This document shows positions 9,337 through 16,146 of a stretch of 17,047 nucleotides of DNA, piece by piece (position 1 is the first letter of the stretch; each line of letters begins with the position of its first letter). A program made the translations under genes and the position numbers. The stretch is from the NCBI GenBank assembly GCA_046726955.1, contig JBKPBQ010000557.1, positions 1 to 17,047 of the forward strand. The letters run 5' to 3'. The notes below the pieces were generated by a model that was not told the origin of the DNA, ran no database searches, and saw only the letters and a program-made list of their open reading frames with translations. The stretch is from CAVPGH01 sp046726955 (GTDB lineage: Bacteria; Acidobacteriota; Vicinamibacteria; Fen-336).

Positions 9337-10344
9337 CTATCCCACGTACCTCGAGAAGACGCTGCGCGCCTCCGCCGCATCCTTGACGCCCTTCACGATC
9401 GCGCGTCCGTCGCGGAAGACCACGAGCTCCGTCCCTCGGGCGCGAAAGCGCACGAGGTGGTCGTTCGACACGACTTCACCGACAGGCTGCAACCGCGCCG
9501 CGAGCGCGCCGAGATCCACCCGCGTATCGGCCGTGGGCCGTATCTGTACCGCGTCCCGCCCACAGAGCACGTCCGTCGTGCCGGCCCGCTCCGCGTACTC
9601 GAACCGGCCTTCCGTGCAGGCCGGACACGAGGGACGCTGCCCGGAGAGATCGAGGACGTCGAAAGTCCCCGTCCAGACGTCGATGGTCACGAGGCCGTCG
9701 ACGAGCGCCTCCGTCCGTCCCGCGAGCAGCTTCAGGGCCTCCGCGGCCTGGATGCCGGCGATCACCTGCACGATCGGGGCGATGACGCCCGCCGTGTCGC
9801 AGGTCGCGCCCGAGCCCGGCGCGGGCATGGAGTGGAGCACGCAGCGCAGGCAGGGCGAGACTCCCGGCCGGACGAGGAGCGCCAGGCCGTAGGACCCGAC
9901 GCACGCGCCGTAGACCCAGGGCACGCGCGCCCGCACGCAGACGTCGTTCAACAGGAACCGCGTCTCGAAGTTGTCGGTGCCGTCGAGGACGAGCGACTGG
10001 CCGCGGACGAGCGCGTCCGCGTTCTCGGGCCCCACGTCGGCGACGATCCCCCGCACCTCGACGTCGGAGTTCAGCGCCCGCAGACGCTTCTCCGCGGCCG
10101 CCGCCTTGGGCAGTCCCGCTCGCGCGTCCTCCTCGTCGAAGAGCGACTGGCGCTGGAGGTTCGACTCCTCGACGTAGTCGCGGTCCACGACGGTGAGGGC
10201 GCCCACGCCCGCGCGCGTCATCGTCTCCGCGAGCGACGAGCCGAGCGCTCCCGCCCCCACCACGAGCACGCGGGACGAGCGGAGCCGCTCCTGCCCCTCG
10301 GGCCCGATGCCCGCGAAGAGCTCCTGCCGCGAGTAGCGGCTCAC
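9337..10344 (-). CDS. MoeB/ThiF/HesA-family E1-like adenylyltransferase with extra C-terminal domain
   Basis: E1-like enzyme of 335 residues. Members adenylate the C-terminal glycine of small ubiquitin-like sulfur carriers (MoaD, ThiS and relatives). Seen: SRYSRQELF at the N-terminus, the nucleotide loop GAGALGS (30-36), VVDRDYVEESNLQRQ (52-66), LDGTDNFETR (120-129), zinc pairs C165xxC168 and C240xxC243, and the GATCDTAGVIAP segment with Cys182. After about residue 255 comes a further 80-residue domain starting TTDVLCGRDAVQI, found in some but not all family members and without clear catalytic motifs. The GTG at 10344 overlaps the aroDE stop as GTGA. No MoaD, ThiS or ThiG partner is visible, so the substrate is unknown. 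Its place inside an aro-his-trp operon is unexpected for a molybdopterin or thiamine enzyme. MoeB versus ThiF cannot be settled here. Confidence 0.9.
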   Translation of the reverse strand: MSRYSRQELFAGIGPEGQERLRSSRVLVVGAGALGSSLAETMTRAGVGALTVVDRDYVEESNLQRQSLFDEEDARAGLPKAAAAEKRLRALNSDVEVRGIVADVGPENADALVRGQSLVLDGTDNFETRFLLNDVCVRARVPWVYGACVGSYGLALLVRPGVSPCLRCVLHSMPAPGSGATCDTAGVIAPIVQVIAGIQAAEALKLLAGRTEALVDGLVTIDVWTGTFDVLDLSGQRPSCPACTEGRFEYAERAGTTDVLCGRDAVQIRPTADTRVDLGALAARLQPVGEVVSNDHLVRFRARGTELVVFRDGRAIVKGVKDAAEARSVFSRYVG

Positions 10345-11822
10345 GACTCCCGCTCCTGCGCGGCCACGAGGGCGGCCGCGCGCATCGCGTCGAGCGGCGC
10401 TTCCATCCCCGTCCACGTCTCGAACTGCCCGGCCGCCTGAGCGATGAGCATCTGCAGCCCGTCCACCGTCTGCGCCCCCGCCGCTTCCGCCTGGCGCAGG
10501 AGCGGCGTCACGAGAGGGTCGTAGACCATGTCGAGCACGACGGAGCCCGGCCGGTGCAGCCGTGCCGGCACCGGGCTCTCGAGCGGATCGGACGTCGAGC
10601 CCACCGGGGTGGCGTTGATGAGCACGTCCCACTCGAGGTCGCCGAGGCGGGCGAGGTCGCCGTGGTCGCAGCCCACCGCGGCCGCCACCTCCGCCGCCTG
10701 CTGGGGACGCCGCGCGAGGACGGTCACGCGTCCGCCCACGTGGCGCAGCGCGAACGCGGCGGCGCGGGACGCCCCTCCCGCCCCCACGATCACGACCCGC
10801 CGGCCCTTCAGCTCCATCTTCTTCTTGAGCGGCGCCACGACGCCGTGGCCGTCGGTGGTCGATCCCACGAGTGTCCCGTCCTGCACGACCACGGTGTTCA
10901 CGCTGCCGGAGAGTCCGGCCAGGTGGTCCACAGCCTGCAGGCGGCCCAGGATGTCGGTCTTGAACGGCCGGGTCACGCTGAAGCCGGAGAGGGCGAGCGC
11001 GGGAAGGGCCTGGAGGAACGGATCGACCGCCTCGGCCTGAAGGGGCACGTAGACCGCGTCGATGTCGCGGGCCGCGAACGCGCGGTTGTGGAGGACCGGG
11101 GAGAGTGACCGCGTCACGTCCGACCCGAGGACGCCGAAGACGCGCGTCGCGGAGGTGATCTGCCGGACGCGGTAGACGTCGGTGAGGATCCGGGCCGGGA
11201 TCTGCCCCGGGCCCGCCTCGAGCCCCGTGCCCGCGCAGGCGTAGGTGAAAGGCGCGCCCCAGCGGCCGCCGAGCACGCGCGTGAGCATGCCGAGGGGGCC
11301 GAGGGCGATGGGAACGAGCGGGGGGCCCGAGCCCCGCGCGCGATCGCAGGCGAACGCGACCAGCCGGCCCACGTCGGCGATGGAGCGCGGCGTGACGGCG
11401 ATCTTCACGATGTCCGCGCCCATCTCCGCCATGCCCGCGTAGAGCGAGTCGAGGTCCTCGGGAGTGCCCGAGAGGTCGTGATGGGAGACGATGAGGCCGC
11501 GGCCGGCCTTCTCCGCGGCCACGTTGAGGAGCCCGCTCCTGTACTCGACGTCCACGTAGTCGAACCCGCGCTTCACCGCCTCCTGGAGGAGGAGCCGGCG
11601 CCCTTTCGTGTCCGCGTCGTCCCACTGCCCGCCCTCGGACACCGGATGACAGGCGTAGAGCATCGGGCGCGTGCGCGCGCGGATGAGCGTGAGAAGGTCG
11701 AGGTCGCGGCCGAGGTCGCCGCGCACCTCGAACATGTCGGCCACCTCGGCCAGGTCGACCATCCGGTCGATGAGCGCCGTGGTGTTGTCTTCCGTCAGGC
11801 TGACGCAGATCTGTGTCGGCAT
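10341..11822 (-). CDS. aroDE: Bifunctional type I 3-dehydroquinate dehydratase / shikimate dehydrogenase fusion
   Basis: Fusion of 493 residues covering two successive shikimate steps. The type I dehydroquinase half (about 1-222) shows FEVRGD (31-36), VSHHD with catalytic His115, VKIAV with the Schiff-base Lys140, the GPLGMLTRVLGGRWGAPFTYA stretch (175-195) and GPGQIPA. The shikimate dehydrogenase half (about 228-493) shows SLSP (239-242), GFSVTRPFK with catalytic Lys288, STTDGHG with Asp324, the NADP loop GAGGASRA (347-354), NATPVGS and DGLQMLIAQAAGQFETWTG. The SVT in place of the commoner NVT is a conservative change. The domain order resembles the plant bifunctional enzyme. ATG at 11822 is chosen because residues 4-10 (QICVSLT) form the first strand of the barrel. 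No well-spaced Shine-Dalgarno is seen; GAGG abuts the ATG. It is the first structural gene of the operon, just behind the attenuator. Confidence 0.95.
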   Translation of the reverse strand: MPTQICVSLTEDNTTALIDRMVDLAEVADMFEVRGDLGRDLDLLTLIRARTRPMLYACHPVSEGGQWDDADTKGRRLLLQEAVKRGFDYVDVEYRSGLLNVAAEKAGRGLIVSHHDLSGTPEDLDSLYAGMAEMGADIVKIAVTPRSIADVGRLVAFACDRARGSGPPLVPIALGPLGMLTRVLGGRWGAPFTYACAGTGLEAGPGQIPARILTDVYRVRQITSATRVFGVLGSDVTRSLSPVLHNRAFAARDIDAVYVPLQAEAVDPFLQALPALALSGFSVTRPFKTDILGRLQAVDHLAGLSGSVNTVVVQDGTLVGSTTDGHGVVAPLKKKMELKGRRVVIVGAGGASRAAAFALRHVGGRVTVLARRPQQAAEVAAAVGCDHGDLARLGDLEWDVLINATPVGSTSDPLESPVPARLHRPGSVVLDMVYDPLVTPLLRQAEAAGAQTVDGLQMLIAQAAGQFETWTGMEAPLDAMRAAALVAAQERES

Positions 11823-11837
11823 CCTCGTCGAGCGCCC

Positions 11838-11874
11838 AAAAGCACGAAAGCCTCTCCAGGTCCCTGGAGAGGCT
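11838..11874 (-). terminator. Attenuator terminator hairpin ahead of aroDE
   Basis: The minus-strand RNA has AGCCUCUCCAGG (11863-11874), GA, then CCUGGAGAGGCU (11849-11860). This is a perfect 12-bp inverted repeat that would fold as 11 bp with a GGAC tetraloop. It is followed by UUCGUGCUUUU (11838-11848), seven U in 11. The tract is broken, so it is an imperfect intrinsic terminator. It ends about 15 nt before the aroDE start and lies inside the operon's own transcript, which is where an attenuator terminator belongs rather than an end-of-operon one. Confidence 0.78.
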
Positions 11875-11906
11875 CACTGTGCCGGCGCCGACCTCCCCAG
11901 AGGACC
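11859..11906 (-). promoter_or_regulatory. Predicted antiterminator pairing
   Basis: In the minus-strand RNA, GGUCCUCUGGGGAGG (11892-11906) is complementary to CCUCUCCAGGGACC (11859-11872). It gives 13 Watson-Crick pairs, one G-U and a single bulged U. The second arm is the 5' half and loop of the terminator hairpin, so the two structures are mutually exclusive. A long match of this kind between neighbouring segments is the hallmark of an antiterminator/terminator switch. Confidence 0.75.
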
Positions 11907-11910
11907 CGTT

Positions 11911-11959
11911 CCGCTACCGCGGCGGGACCCCGGGGGCCCGCCGCTACGGGTGGTAGCGG
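11911..11959 (-). promoter_or_regulatory. Leader RNA hairpins overlapping the control codons
   Basis: In the minus-strand transcript, CCGCTACC (11952-11959), inside the Tyr-Arg-Tyr-His codons, can pair with GGTAGCGG (11911-11918) over 8 bp. It can alternatively pair with the nearer GTAGCGG (11941-11947), forming a 7-bp hairpin with the loop CACCC. Nested inside the longer form is a perfect 8-bp stem, GCGGCGGG (11937-11944) with CCCGCCGC (11919-11926). A ribosome on the control codons or at the stop would block some of these. They are therefore candidates for the 1:2 pausing or protector structure of an attenuator. Which one forms in the cell is not known. Confidence 0.6.
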
Positions 11960-12039
11960 TAGTGGTGGAACCGGGGACGCCAGCGACACACGACGCCCTT
12001 CGGCGTGTTGCTGCTCGAAGCGCCAGGGGTCGCGGGCAC
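11944..12039 (-). CDS. Attenuator leader peptide rich in aromatic residues and histidine
   Basis: A 31-codon frame starts at GTG 12039, behind the strong ribosome site AGAGGA (12045-12050, 5-nt spacer), and ends at TAG 11944. The first half is ordinary (Ala, Ser, Pro, Thr). The last 14 codons read CRWRPRFHHYRYHP, so seven of 14 are Trp, Phe, Tyr or His. It lies between a promoter and a terminator-like hairpin, directly ahead of aro, his and trp genes. That is the position and composition of a leader peptide whose translation speed reports on charged tRNA. An inner GTG at 11991 behind GAAGG could instead start a 15-residue form carrying all the same control codons. The peptide itself is probably not functional. 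Too short for homology, so the call rests on composition, ribosome site and context. Confidence 0.82.
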   Translation of the reverse strand: MPATPGASSSNTPKGVVCRWRPRFHHYRYHP

Positions 12040-12059
12040 GCTCTTCCTCTAAAGCCCCG

Positions 12060-12088
12060 ACTCTAAAGGAGGCTCGCGGGGCTGTCAA
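12060..12088 (-). promoter_or_regulatory. Sigma-70-type promoter of the aro-his-trp operon
   Basis: On the minus strand, TTGACA (12083-12088) is a perfect -35 box. It is followed after exactly 17 nt by TAGAGT (12060-12065), which keeps the important T, A, A and T positions of the -10 box. Transcription would begin near 12050-12054, only about 11-15 nt ahead of the leader peptide start, leaving the ribosome site AGAGGA at the very 5' end. It is the only good promoter seen ahead of the operon. Predicted from sequence only. Confidence 0.8.
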
Positions 12089-12094
12089 GCTGCC

Positions 12095-12103
12095 TGCTAT
12101 GAT
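12095..12103 (+). promoter_or_regulatory. Candidate extended -10 promoter of the histidine kinase gene
   Basis: TGCTATGAT on the plus strand is an extended -10 element (TGN directly before TATGAT, five of six to consensus). No good -35 box lies 17-18 nt upstream (the sequence there is CGCGGG-like), as is usual for extended -10 promoters. The start would be near 12110, leaving about 60 nt of leader before the kinase. It lies back to back with the operon promoter, and their -35 zones overlap. Confidence 0.5.
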
Positions 12104-12169
12104 GCGCCCGGCTGGCATCCGGCGGGGCTCGCCGGGGAGCGCCCACGCGGCGCGGACGGAGTGGGCGGC

Positions 12170-14689
12170 ATGCCCCATCCCCTGAATGCGGTTATCGTCG
12201 GCGCATGGGCGGCGGAGGTCGCCGGCGCCCTGCTCGCCCTCGTCGCCTTCCTCGGCTTGCGTCGAGTATTCCCGCGCGCCCACACGGCGGCCTGGTCGTG
12301 GGCGTGGCTGGCCGCCGTCGCGCGCGAGGCCGCGAGCTTCGTCCTCGTGGTCCAGCCGCTCTCCGGTCTCGCGGGGAGCGCCCTGCGCGCCGCGATCGTC
12401 GTCCTCGCCTACGTCCAGGCGGCGGGCCTCGTCGCGGGCGCGCTCGAGCTCACGGCAGAGCCCCGGGCGACGCGCCGCCCCACCCTGCTCTGGGGAGCCG
12501 CCATCCTGGCCGCCGGCTCGGCAACCGCGCTCGCGATCGGGCTGCCGCCGGCGGCGACGGAGCTCGTGCGCCTGGTCCTCCCTCTCCTTGCGCTCGGGGC
12601 CGCGGCGCTCGCGGCCGCGCCTCTCGTGGCGAGGCGACGTCCCGCTCTCTCCAGCGTCGCGGGCCGGCTGCTCGCCGGCGCCCTCGCCGCCTACGGCGCG
12701 ATCCACGTGTACGAGGCGATCGCATACACGCTCTCGCTCGTCACGGGCCTCGGAGTCCTGCACCTGGCCTACTTCGGCTACGTCGACCTCCTGGTCCTCG
12801 CCGTCCTCGCCCTGGGCGCGATCGTCTGTCTCCTCGACGACGAGCACCGCGCTTCCCACGCCGAGAGCGCCCGCCGGCGCGTCTCCGAGGAGAAGTTCGC
12901 GCGGATCTTCCGGAGCAGCCCCGACGCCATCAGCATCGCCTCTCTCGAAGACGGCGTCTACGTCGACGTCAACGAGGCCTTCGAGCGCGCGTTCGGGTAC
13001 GGGCGCGCGGACGTGGTGGGCCGCCGGTCGCTCGACGTGGGGATCTGGGCGGACCCGGCGCGCCGCGGAGAATTCGTGGAGCGTCTGCGAAAGGAGGGAG
13101 GCGTCCGCGATTTCATGGCCGACCTGCGCACGCGCTCCCGGCAGCGCCGGGTGTGCAACCTCTCGGCGGAGGTGATCCAGCTCGACGACACGCCGCACGT
13201 CGTGGTCACGACGCGCGACATGACGGACGAGCTGGAGGCGGAAGCGCGCCTGCGCGACAGCGAGGAGCGGCTGCGCCTCGCCCTCGACGCCGCGCGCATG
13301 GGAACGTGGGAATGGGAGGTCACGACGGGGGCCGCCGCCTGGTCGCAGGGTGTCGACGCGCTCCTGGGGCTGCCTCCGGGGACGCTCGGGGGCGCCCGCT
13401 CCTACCTGTACCTCGTGCACCCCGCGGACCGGAGGAGCGTCTCGGAATCGATCGACGCCATCCTGCACGGCCCGGAGGCGGAGTTCGCGACCGAGCACCG
13501 CATCCTCACCACCGCCGGGACCTCGCGGTGGCTGGAGGCCCGCGGCCGCATCGACCGCGACCCCTCGGGCCAGCCGCTGCGCGTGCGGGGAACGGTGGCC
13601 GACATCACGGCGCGCAAGGAGGCCCACCAGGCGCTCCTCGACAGCGAGGAGCGCCTGCGGCGGATCTCGGAGGCCGCCTTCGAAGGGATCGGGTTCTCGG
13701 AGAACGGAAAGGTCGTGGACGCGAACCCGCAGCTCGCGGCCATGCTCGGCTACTCCGTCCCCGAGCTGCTGGGGCGGCCGGTCACGGACCTCGTGGCGCC
13801 CGTGGACCACGAGAAGGTCCGCGAAAACCAGCGCGGACGCGAGCTCACCGCCTACGAGCACCGGGCGATGCGCAAGGACGGGACGACGTTCATGGTGGAG
13901 GTGCAGGGCCGTCCCCTCGATCTCGCGGGCCGATCGCTGCGCGTCACCGCCGTTCGCGACATCAGCGAGCGGGCGCGGCTGGAAGCGGCGCTCCAGCGCA
14001 GCGAGACGCTCTCCGCCGTGGGAGAGCTCGTGACGGGCGTCGCCCACGAGGTACGCACGCCGCTGTTCAGCATCTCCGCGACGCTCGACGCCTACGAAGA
14101 CCAGCTCGGGAAGAAGCGCGAGCGCGCGGAGTTCCTCGCCCTCCTCCGCTCGCAGGTCAAGCGGCTCACCAACCTGATGGCCGACCTTCTCGACTACGCG
14201 CGGCCCCCCGCGCTCGTTCTCGTGCGGGGTGCCGTCGCCCCCGTCGCTCGCCGTGCCGTCCGCTCCTGCGCCGCCGCGGCCGCGGAGGCAGGGATCACGG
14301 TCGTGGAGGACGTCGGTCCCGGCCTCGCCGAGATCGACCGCGACGAGGGTCGGCTCGAGCAGGTCTTCCAGAACCTGCTGGCCAACGCGATCCAGCTCTC
14401 GCCGCGCGGCTCCACCGTCCGCCTCGAGGTCGCGATCGCACCCGAGGGCGTCGCCTGCCGCGTCTCCGACGAGGGACCGGGCCTTCCCCCCGGCGACACC
14501 GAGCGCTTGTTCCAGCCCTTCTTCACCCGGCGCAAGGGCGGCACCGGGCTGGGGCTCTCCATCGTGCGGCGGATCGTCGAGCAGCACGGCGGGCACGTGA
14601 CCGCCGCCGATCGGCCGGGTCGAGGCGCCGTGTTCACGGTCTGGCTTCCCGCGGCGAGGGTCGCGGCCCTGGCGGAAGAGGCCTCGTGA
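12170..14689 (+). CDS. Membrane-bound PAS-domain sensor histidine kinase
   Basis: Sensor kinase of 839 residues. About seven hydrophobic helices fill residues 8-222, with short loops and no large periplasmic domain, so the sensor is membrane-embedded. Three PAS domains follow at about 240-355, 365-485 and 495-605, joined by SEERLR-type linker helices. The dimerisation/phosphoacceptor domain has GVAHEVRTPLF with His626. The ATPase domain shows the N box NLLANAIQLS (Asn739), the G1 box DEGPGLPPG, the F box LFQPFF and the G2 box GGTGLGLSIV. All catalytic parts are present. ATG 12170 is preferred, with GGAG 8 nt upstream; the in-frame GTG at 12161 is the alternative. It overlaps the next gene by 4 nt (GTGA), so that regulator is its likely partner. 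The signal is unknown. Confidence 0.93.
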   Translation: MPHPLNAVIVGAWAAEVAGALLALVAFLGLRRVFPRAHTAAWSWAWLAAVAREAASFVLVVQPLSGLAGSALRAAIVVLAYVQAAGLVAGALELTAEPRATRRPTLLWGAAILAAGSATALAIGLPPAATELVRLVLPLLALGAAALAAAPLVARRRPALSSVAGRLLAGALAAYGAIHVYEAIAYTLSLVTGLGVLHLAYFGYVDLLVLAVLALGAIVCLLDDEHRASHAESARRRVSEEKFARIFRSSPDAISIASLEDGVYVDVNEAFERAFGYGRADVVGRRSLDVGIWADPARRGEFVERLRKEGGVRDFMADLRTRSRQRRVCNLSAEVIQLDDTPHVVVTTRDMTDELEAEARLRDSEERLRLALDAARMGTWEWEVTTGAAAWSQGVDALLGLPPGTLGGARSYLYLVHPADRRSVSESIDAILHGPEAEFATEHRILTTAGTSRWLEARGRIDRDPSGQPLRVRGTVADITARKEAHQALLDSEERLRRISEAAFEGIGFSENGKVVDANPQLAAMLGYSVPELLGRPVTDLVAPVDHEKVRENQRGRELTAYEHRAMRKDGTTFMVEVQGRPLDLAGRSLRVTAVRDISERARLEAALQRSETLSAVGELVTGVAHEVRTPLFSISATLDAYEDQLGKKRERAEFLALLRSQVKRLTNLMADLLDYARPPALVLVRGAVAPVARRAVRSCAAAAAEAGITVVEDVGPGLAEIDRDEGRLEQVFQNLLANAIQLSPRGSTVRLEVAIAPEGVACRVSDEGPGLPPGDTERLFQPFFTRRKGGTGLGLSIVRRIVEQHGGHVTAADRPGRGAVFTVWLPAARVAALAEEAS

Positions 14690-16044
14690 GCGGAGACCGG
14701 CTGCTCCTCGTCGACGACGAGCCGGAGGTACGCCTTCCCATACGGCGCTTCTTCGTGCACAAGGGATTCGAGGTCCAGGAGGCCGGTAGCCTCGCGGAGG
14801 CGGTCGCGGCCTTCCAGACCTCGCGGCCCGATCTCTACCTCCTCGACTACTCGCTTCCCGACGGCGACGGCCTCGAGCTCCTGGGCCGGCTCAAGGCCCT
14901 CGACCCGTCCGTGCCCGCCGTCGTCCTCACCGCCCACGGCTCGATCGACCTCGCGGTGAAGGCGGTGAAGGAGGGAGCCGAGCAGTTCTTCACGAAGCCG
15001 GTGGAGCTGCCGGCGCTCCTCCTCCTGGTGGAGCGGCTGCTCGAGACCCGCCGCATGCGCCAGGTGACGGAGGCGGGCCGCTCGCGCCGCGCCCGCGAGG
15101 CCGTCGACCCGTTTCGCGGAGAGAGCCCGCCATTGAAGCGCCTGGCGGAGCAGGCGCGCCGGGTCGCCCAGGCCACGACTCCGGTCCTGATCATGGGCGA
15201 GACGGGGAGCGGCAAGGGGGTCCTCGCCCGATGGCTCCACGACAACGGTCCCCGTGCGGAAGAAGCGTTCGTCGACCTCAACTGCGCCGGCCTCTCGCGC
15301 GAGCTCCTGGAATCCGAGCTCTTCGGCCACCAGAAGGGTGCGTTCACCGGGGCGGTCGCCGCCAAGCCCGGCCTCCTGGAGACCGCGCACCGCGGCACAG
15401 TGTTCCTCGACGAGATCGGCGACGTTGACGTGCAGATCCAGGGCAAGCTCCTGAAGGTCCTCGAGGACATGCGCTTCCGCCGCGTCGGAGAGGTGCAGGA
15501 CCGGCGCGTGGACGTGCGGCTCGTGGCGGCCACGCACCGCGACCTCGGACGTCTCGTGGCCGAGGAGAAGTTCCGCGAGGACCTCTACTATAGGATCCGC
15601 GGCATCGCGCTCGTCGTCCCTCCGCTCCGCGAGCGCGGCTCGGACGTCGTGCTCCTCGCCCGCCAGCTCGTGGACCGGATCGGCGCCGACATCGGACGGC
15701 CGGGCGTCAAGCTGTCCGCGGGCGCGGAGAGGGCGATCCTCGCTCACACGTGGCCCGGCAACGTCCGCGAGCTGCGCAACGTCCTCGAGCACGGCGTCCT
15801 CCTCGCCTCGCGAACGACCCTCGAGGCCGAAGACCTGCGCGAGGGCCTGGCGGGTGCCGCTCCGGAAGCGCGAAGCGCGCGTCCCCGAACCCTCGAGGAG
15901 GCGGAGCGCCACCATATCGAGCAGATGCTCAGGAGCCACTCGTGGGCCGTGCCGCGCACCGCCGAGGTCCTGGGCGTCTCGCGCAGCTCCCTCTACGAGA
16001 AGATCAAGAAGCACGGCATAGCGATCCCGAAGCTGCGCGGCTGA
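14686..16044 (+). CDS. NtrC-family sigma-54-dependent response regulator
   Basis: Transcription activator of 452 residues. The receiver domain (1-120) has the acidic pair Asp10-Asp11, the phosphoacceptor Asp54 in LLDYSLPDGDG, Thr82 and Lys104. The AAA+ domain (about 145-385) has the Walker A motif GETGSGKG (171-178), ESELFGHQKGAFTGA with the sigma-54 contact loop GAFTGA (218-223), the Walker B motif GTVFLDEIGD (237-246), the arginine-rich FREDLYYRI (296-304) and WPGNVRELRN (356-365). A Fis-type helix-turn-helix lies at about 405-445 (TAEVLGVSRSSLYEKIKKHG). It should open sigma-54 promoters when phosphorylated by the kinase next to it. The GTG at 14686 overlaps the kinase stop and places the receiver start correctly. 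A matching promoter lies 100 bp downstream. Confidence 0.96.
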   Translation: MSGDRLLLVDDEPEVRLPIRRFFVHKGFEVQEAGSLAEAVAAFQTSRPDLYLLDYSLPDGDGLELLGRLKALDPSVPAVVLTAHGSIDLAVKAVKEGAEQFFTKPVELPALLLLVERLLETRRMRQVTEAGRSRRAREAVDPFRGESPPLKRLAEQARRVAQATTPVLIMGETGSGKGVLARWLHDNGPRAEEAFVDLNCAGLSRELLESELFGHQKGAFTGAVAAKPGLLETAHRGTVFLDEIGDVDVQIQGKLLKVLEDMRFRRVGEVQDRRVDVRLVAATHRDLGRLVAEEKFREDLYYRIRGIALVVPPLRERGSDVVLLARQLVDRIGADIGRPGVKLSAGAERAILAHTWPGNVRELRNVLEHGVLLASRTTLEAEDLREGLAGAAPEARSARPRTLEEAERHHIEQMLRSHSWAVPRTAEVLGVSRSSLYEKIKKHGIAIPKLRG

Positions 16045-16046
16045 GC

Positions 16047-16064
16047 CGTCCGGAATCCCGGACG
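16047..16064. repeat. Inverted repeat behind the sigma-54 activator gene
   Basis: CGTCCGG-AATC-CCGGACG is a perfect 7-bp inverted repeat with a 4-bp spacer, beginning 3 bp after the activator stop. No T run follows, so it is a poor intrinsic terminator. It lies about 85-100 bp upstream of the sigma-54 promoter, at a normal distance for an enhancer site of an NtrC-type protein. Either role is possible, and the dyad is short. Confidence 0.45.
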
Positions 16065-16146
16065 CCGTCCCGGAAACTGGAAACGACGAGCCAGCGCTCC
16101 GGGTCATAAGTAGCTGTGCGGGTTTGGCTTCTCTCGTTCGGGTGAG

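Larger units (their letters stand above)
11823..12169. other. Divergent regulatory intergenic region
   Basis: The only stretch over 300 bp without a large gene. On the minus strand it holds a promoter, a leader peptide gene and an attenuator for the aroDE-led operon. On the plus strand it holds an extended -10 promoter and the 5' untranslated part of the histidine kinase gene. The parts are listed as separate entries. Confidence 0.9.

Noticed and set aside
11849..11874. Inverted repeat as an ordinary end-of-gene terminator for the plus strand
   Set aside because: No plus-strand gene ends there and no T run follows in that direction. On the minus strand it is followed by a T-rich run and sits behind a leader peptide.
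11944..11991. Leader peptide starting at the inner GTG (15 residues)
   Set aside because: Not excluded, but the upstream GTG at 12039 has a stronger, better-placed ribosome site right behind the promoter, so the longer form was annotated.
11823..12169. T-box or other tRNA- or ligand-binding riboswitch ahead of aroDE
   Set aside because: No T-box sequence or other riboswitch consensus was seen. The translated leader with control codons explains the region better.
11795..14596. Very long minus-strand open frame (over 900 codons) opposite the histidine kinase
   Set aside because: High GC leaves antisense frames open. The translation is Arg/Gly/Glu-rich and low in complexity with no recognisable domain, while the plus strand encodes a complete kinase with all motifs.
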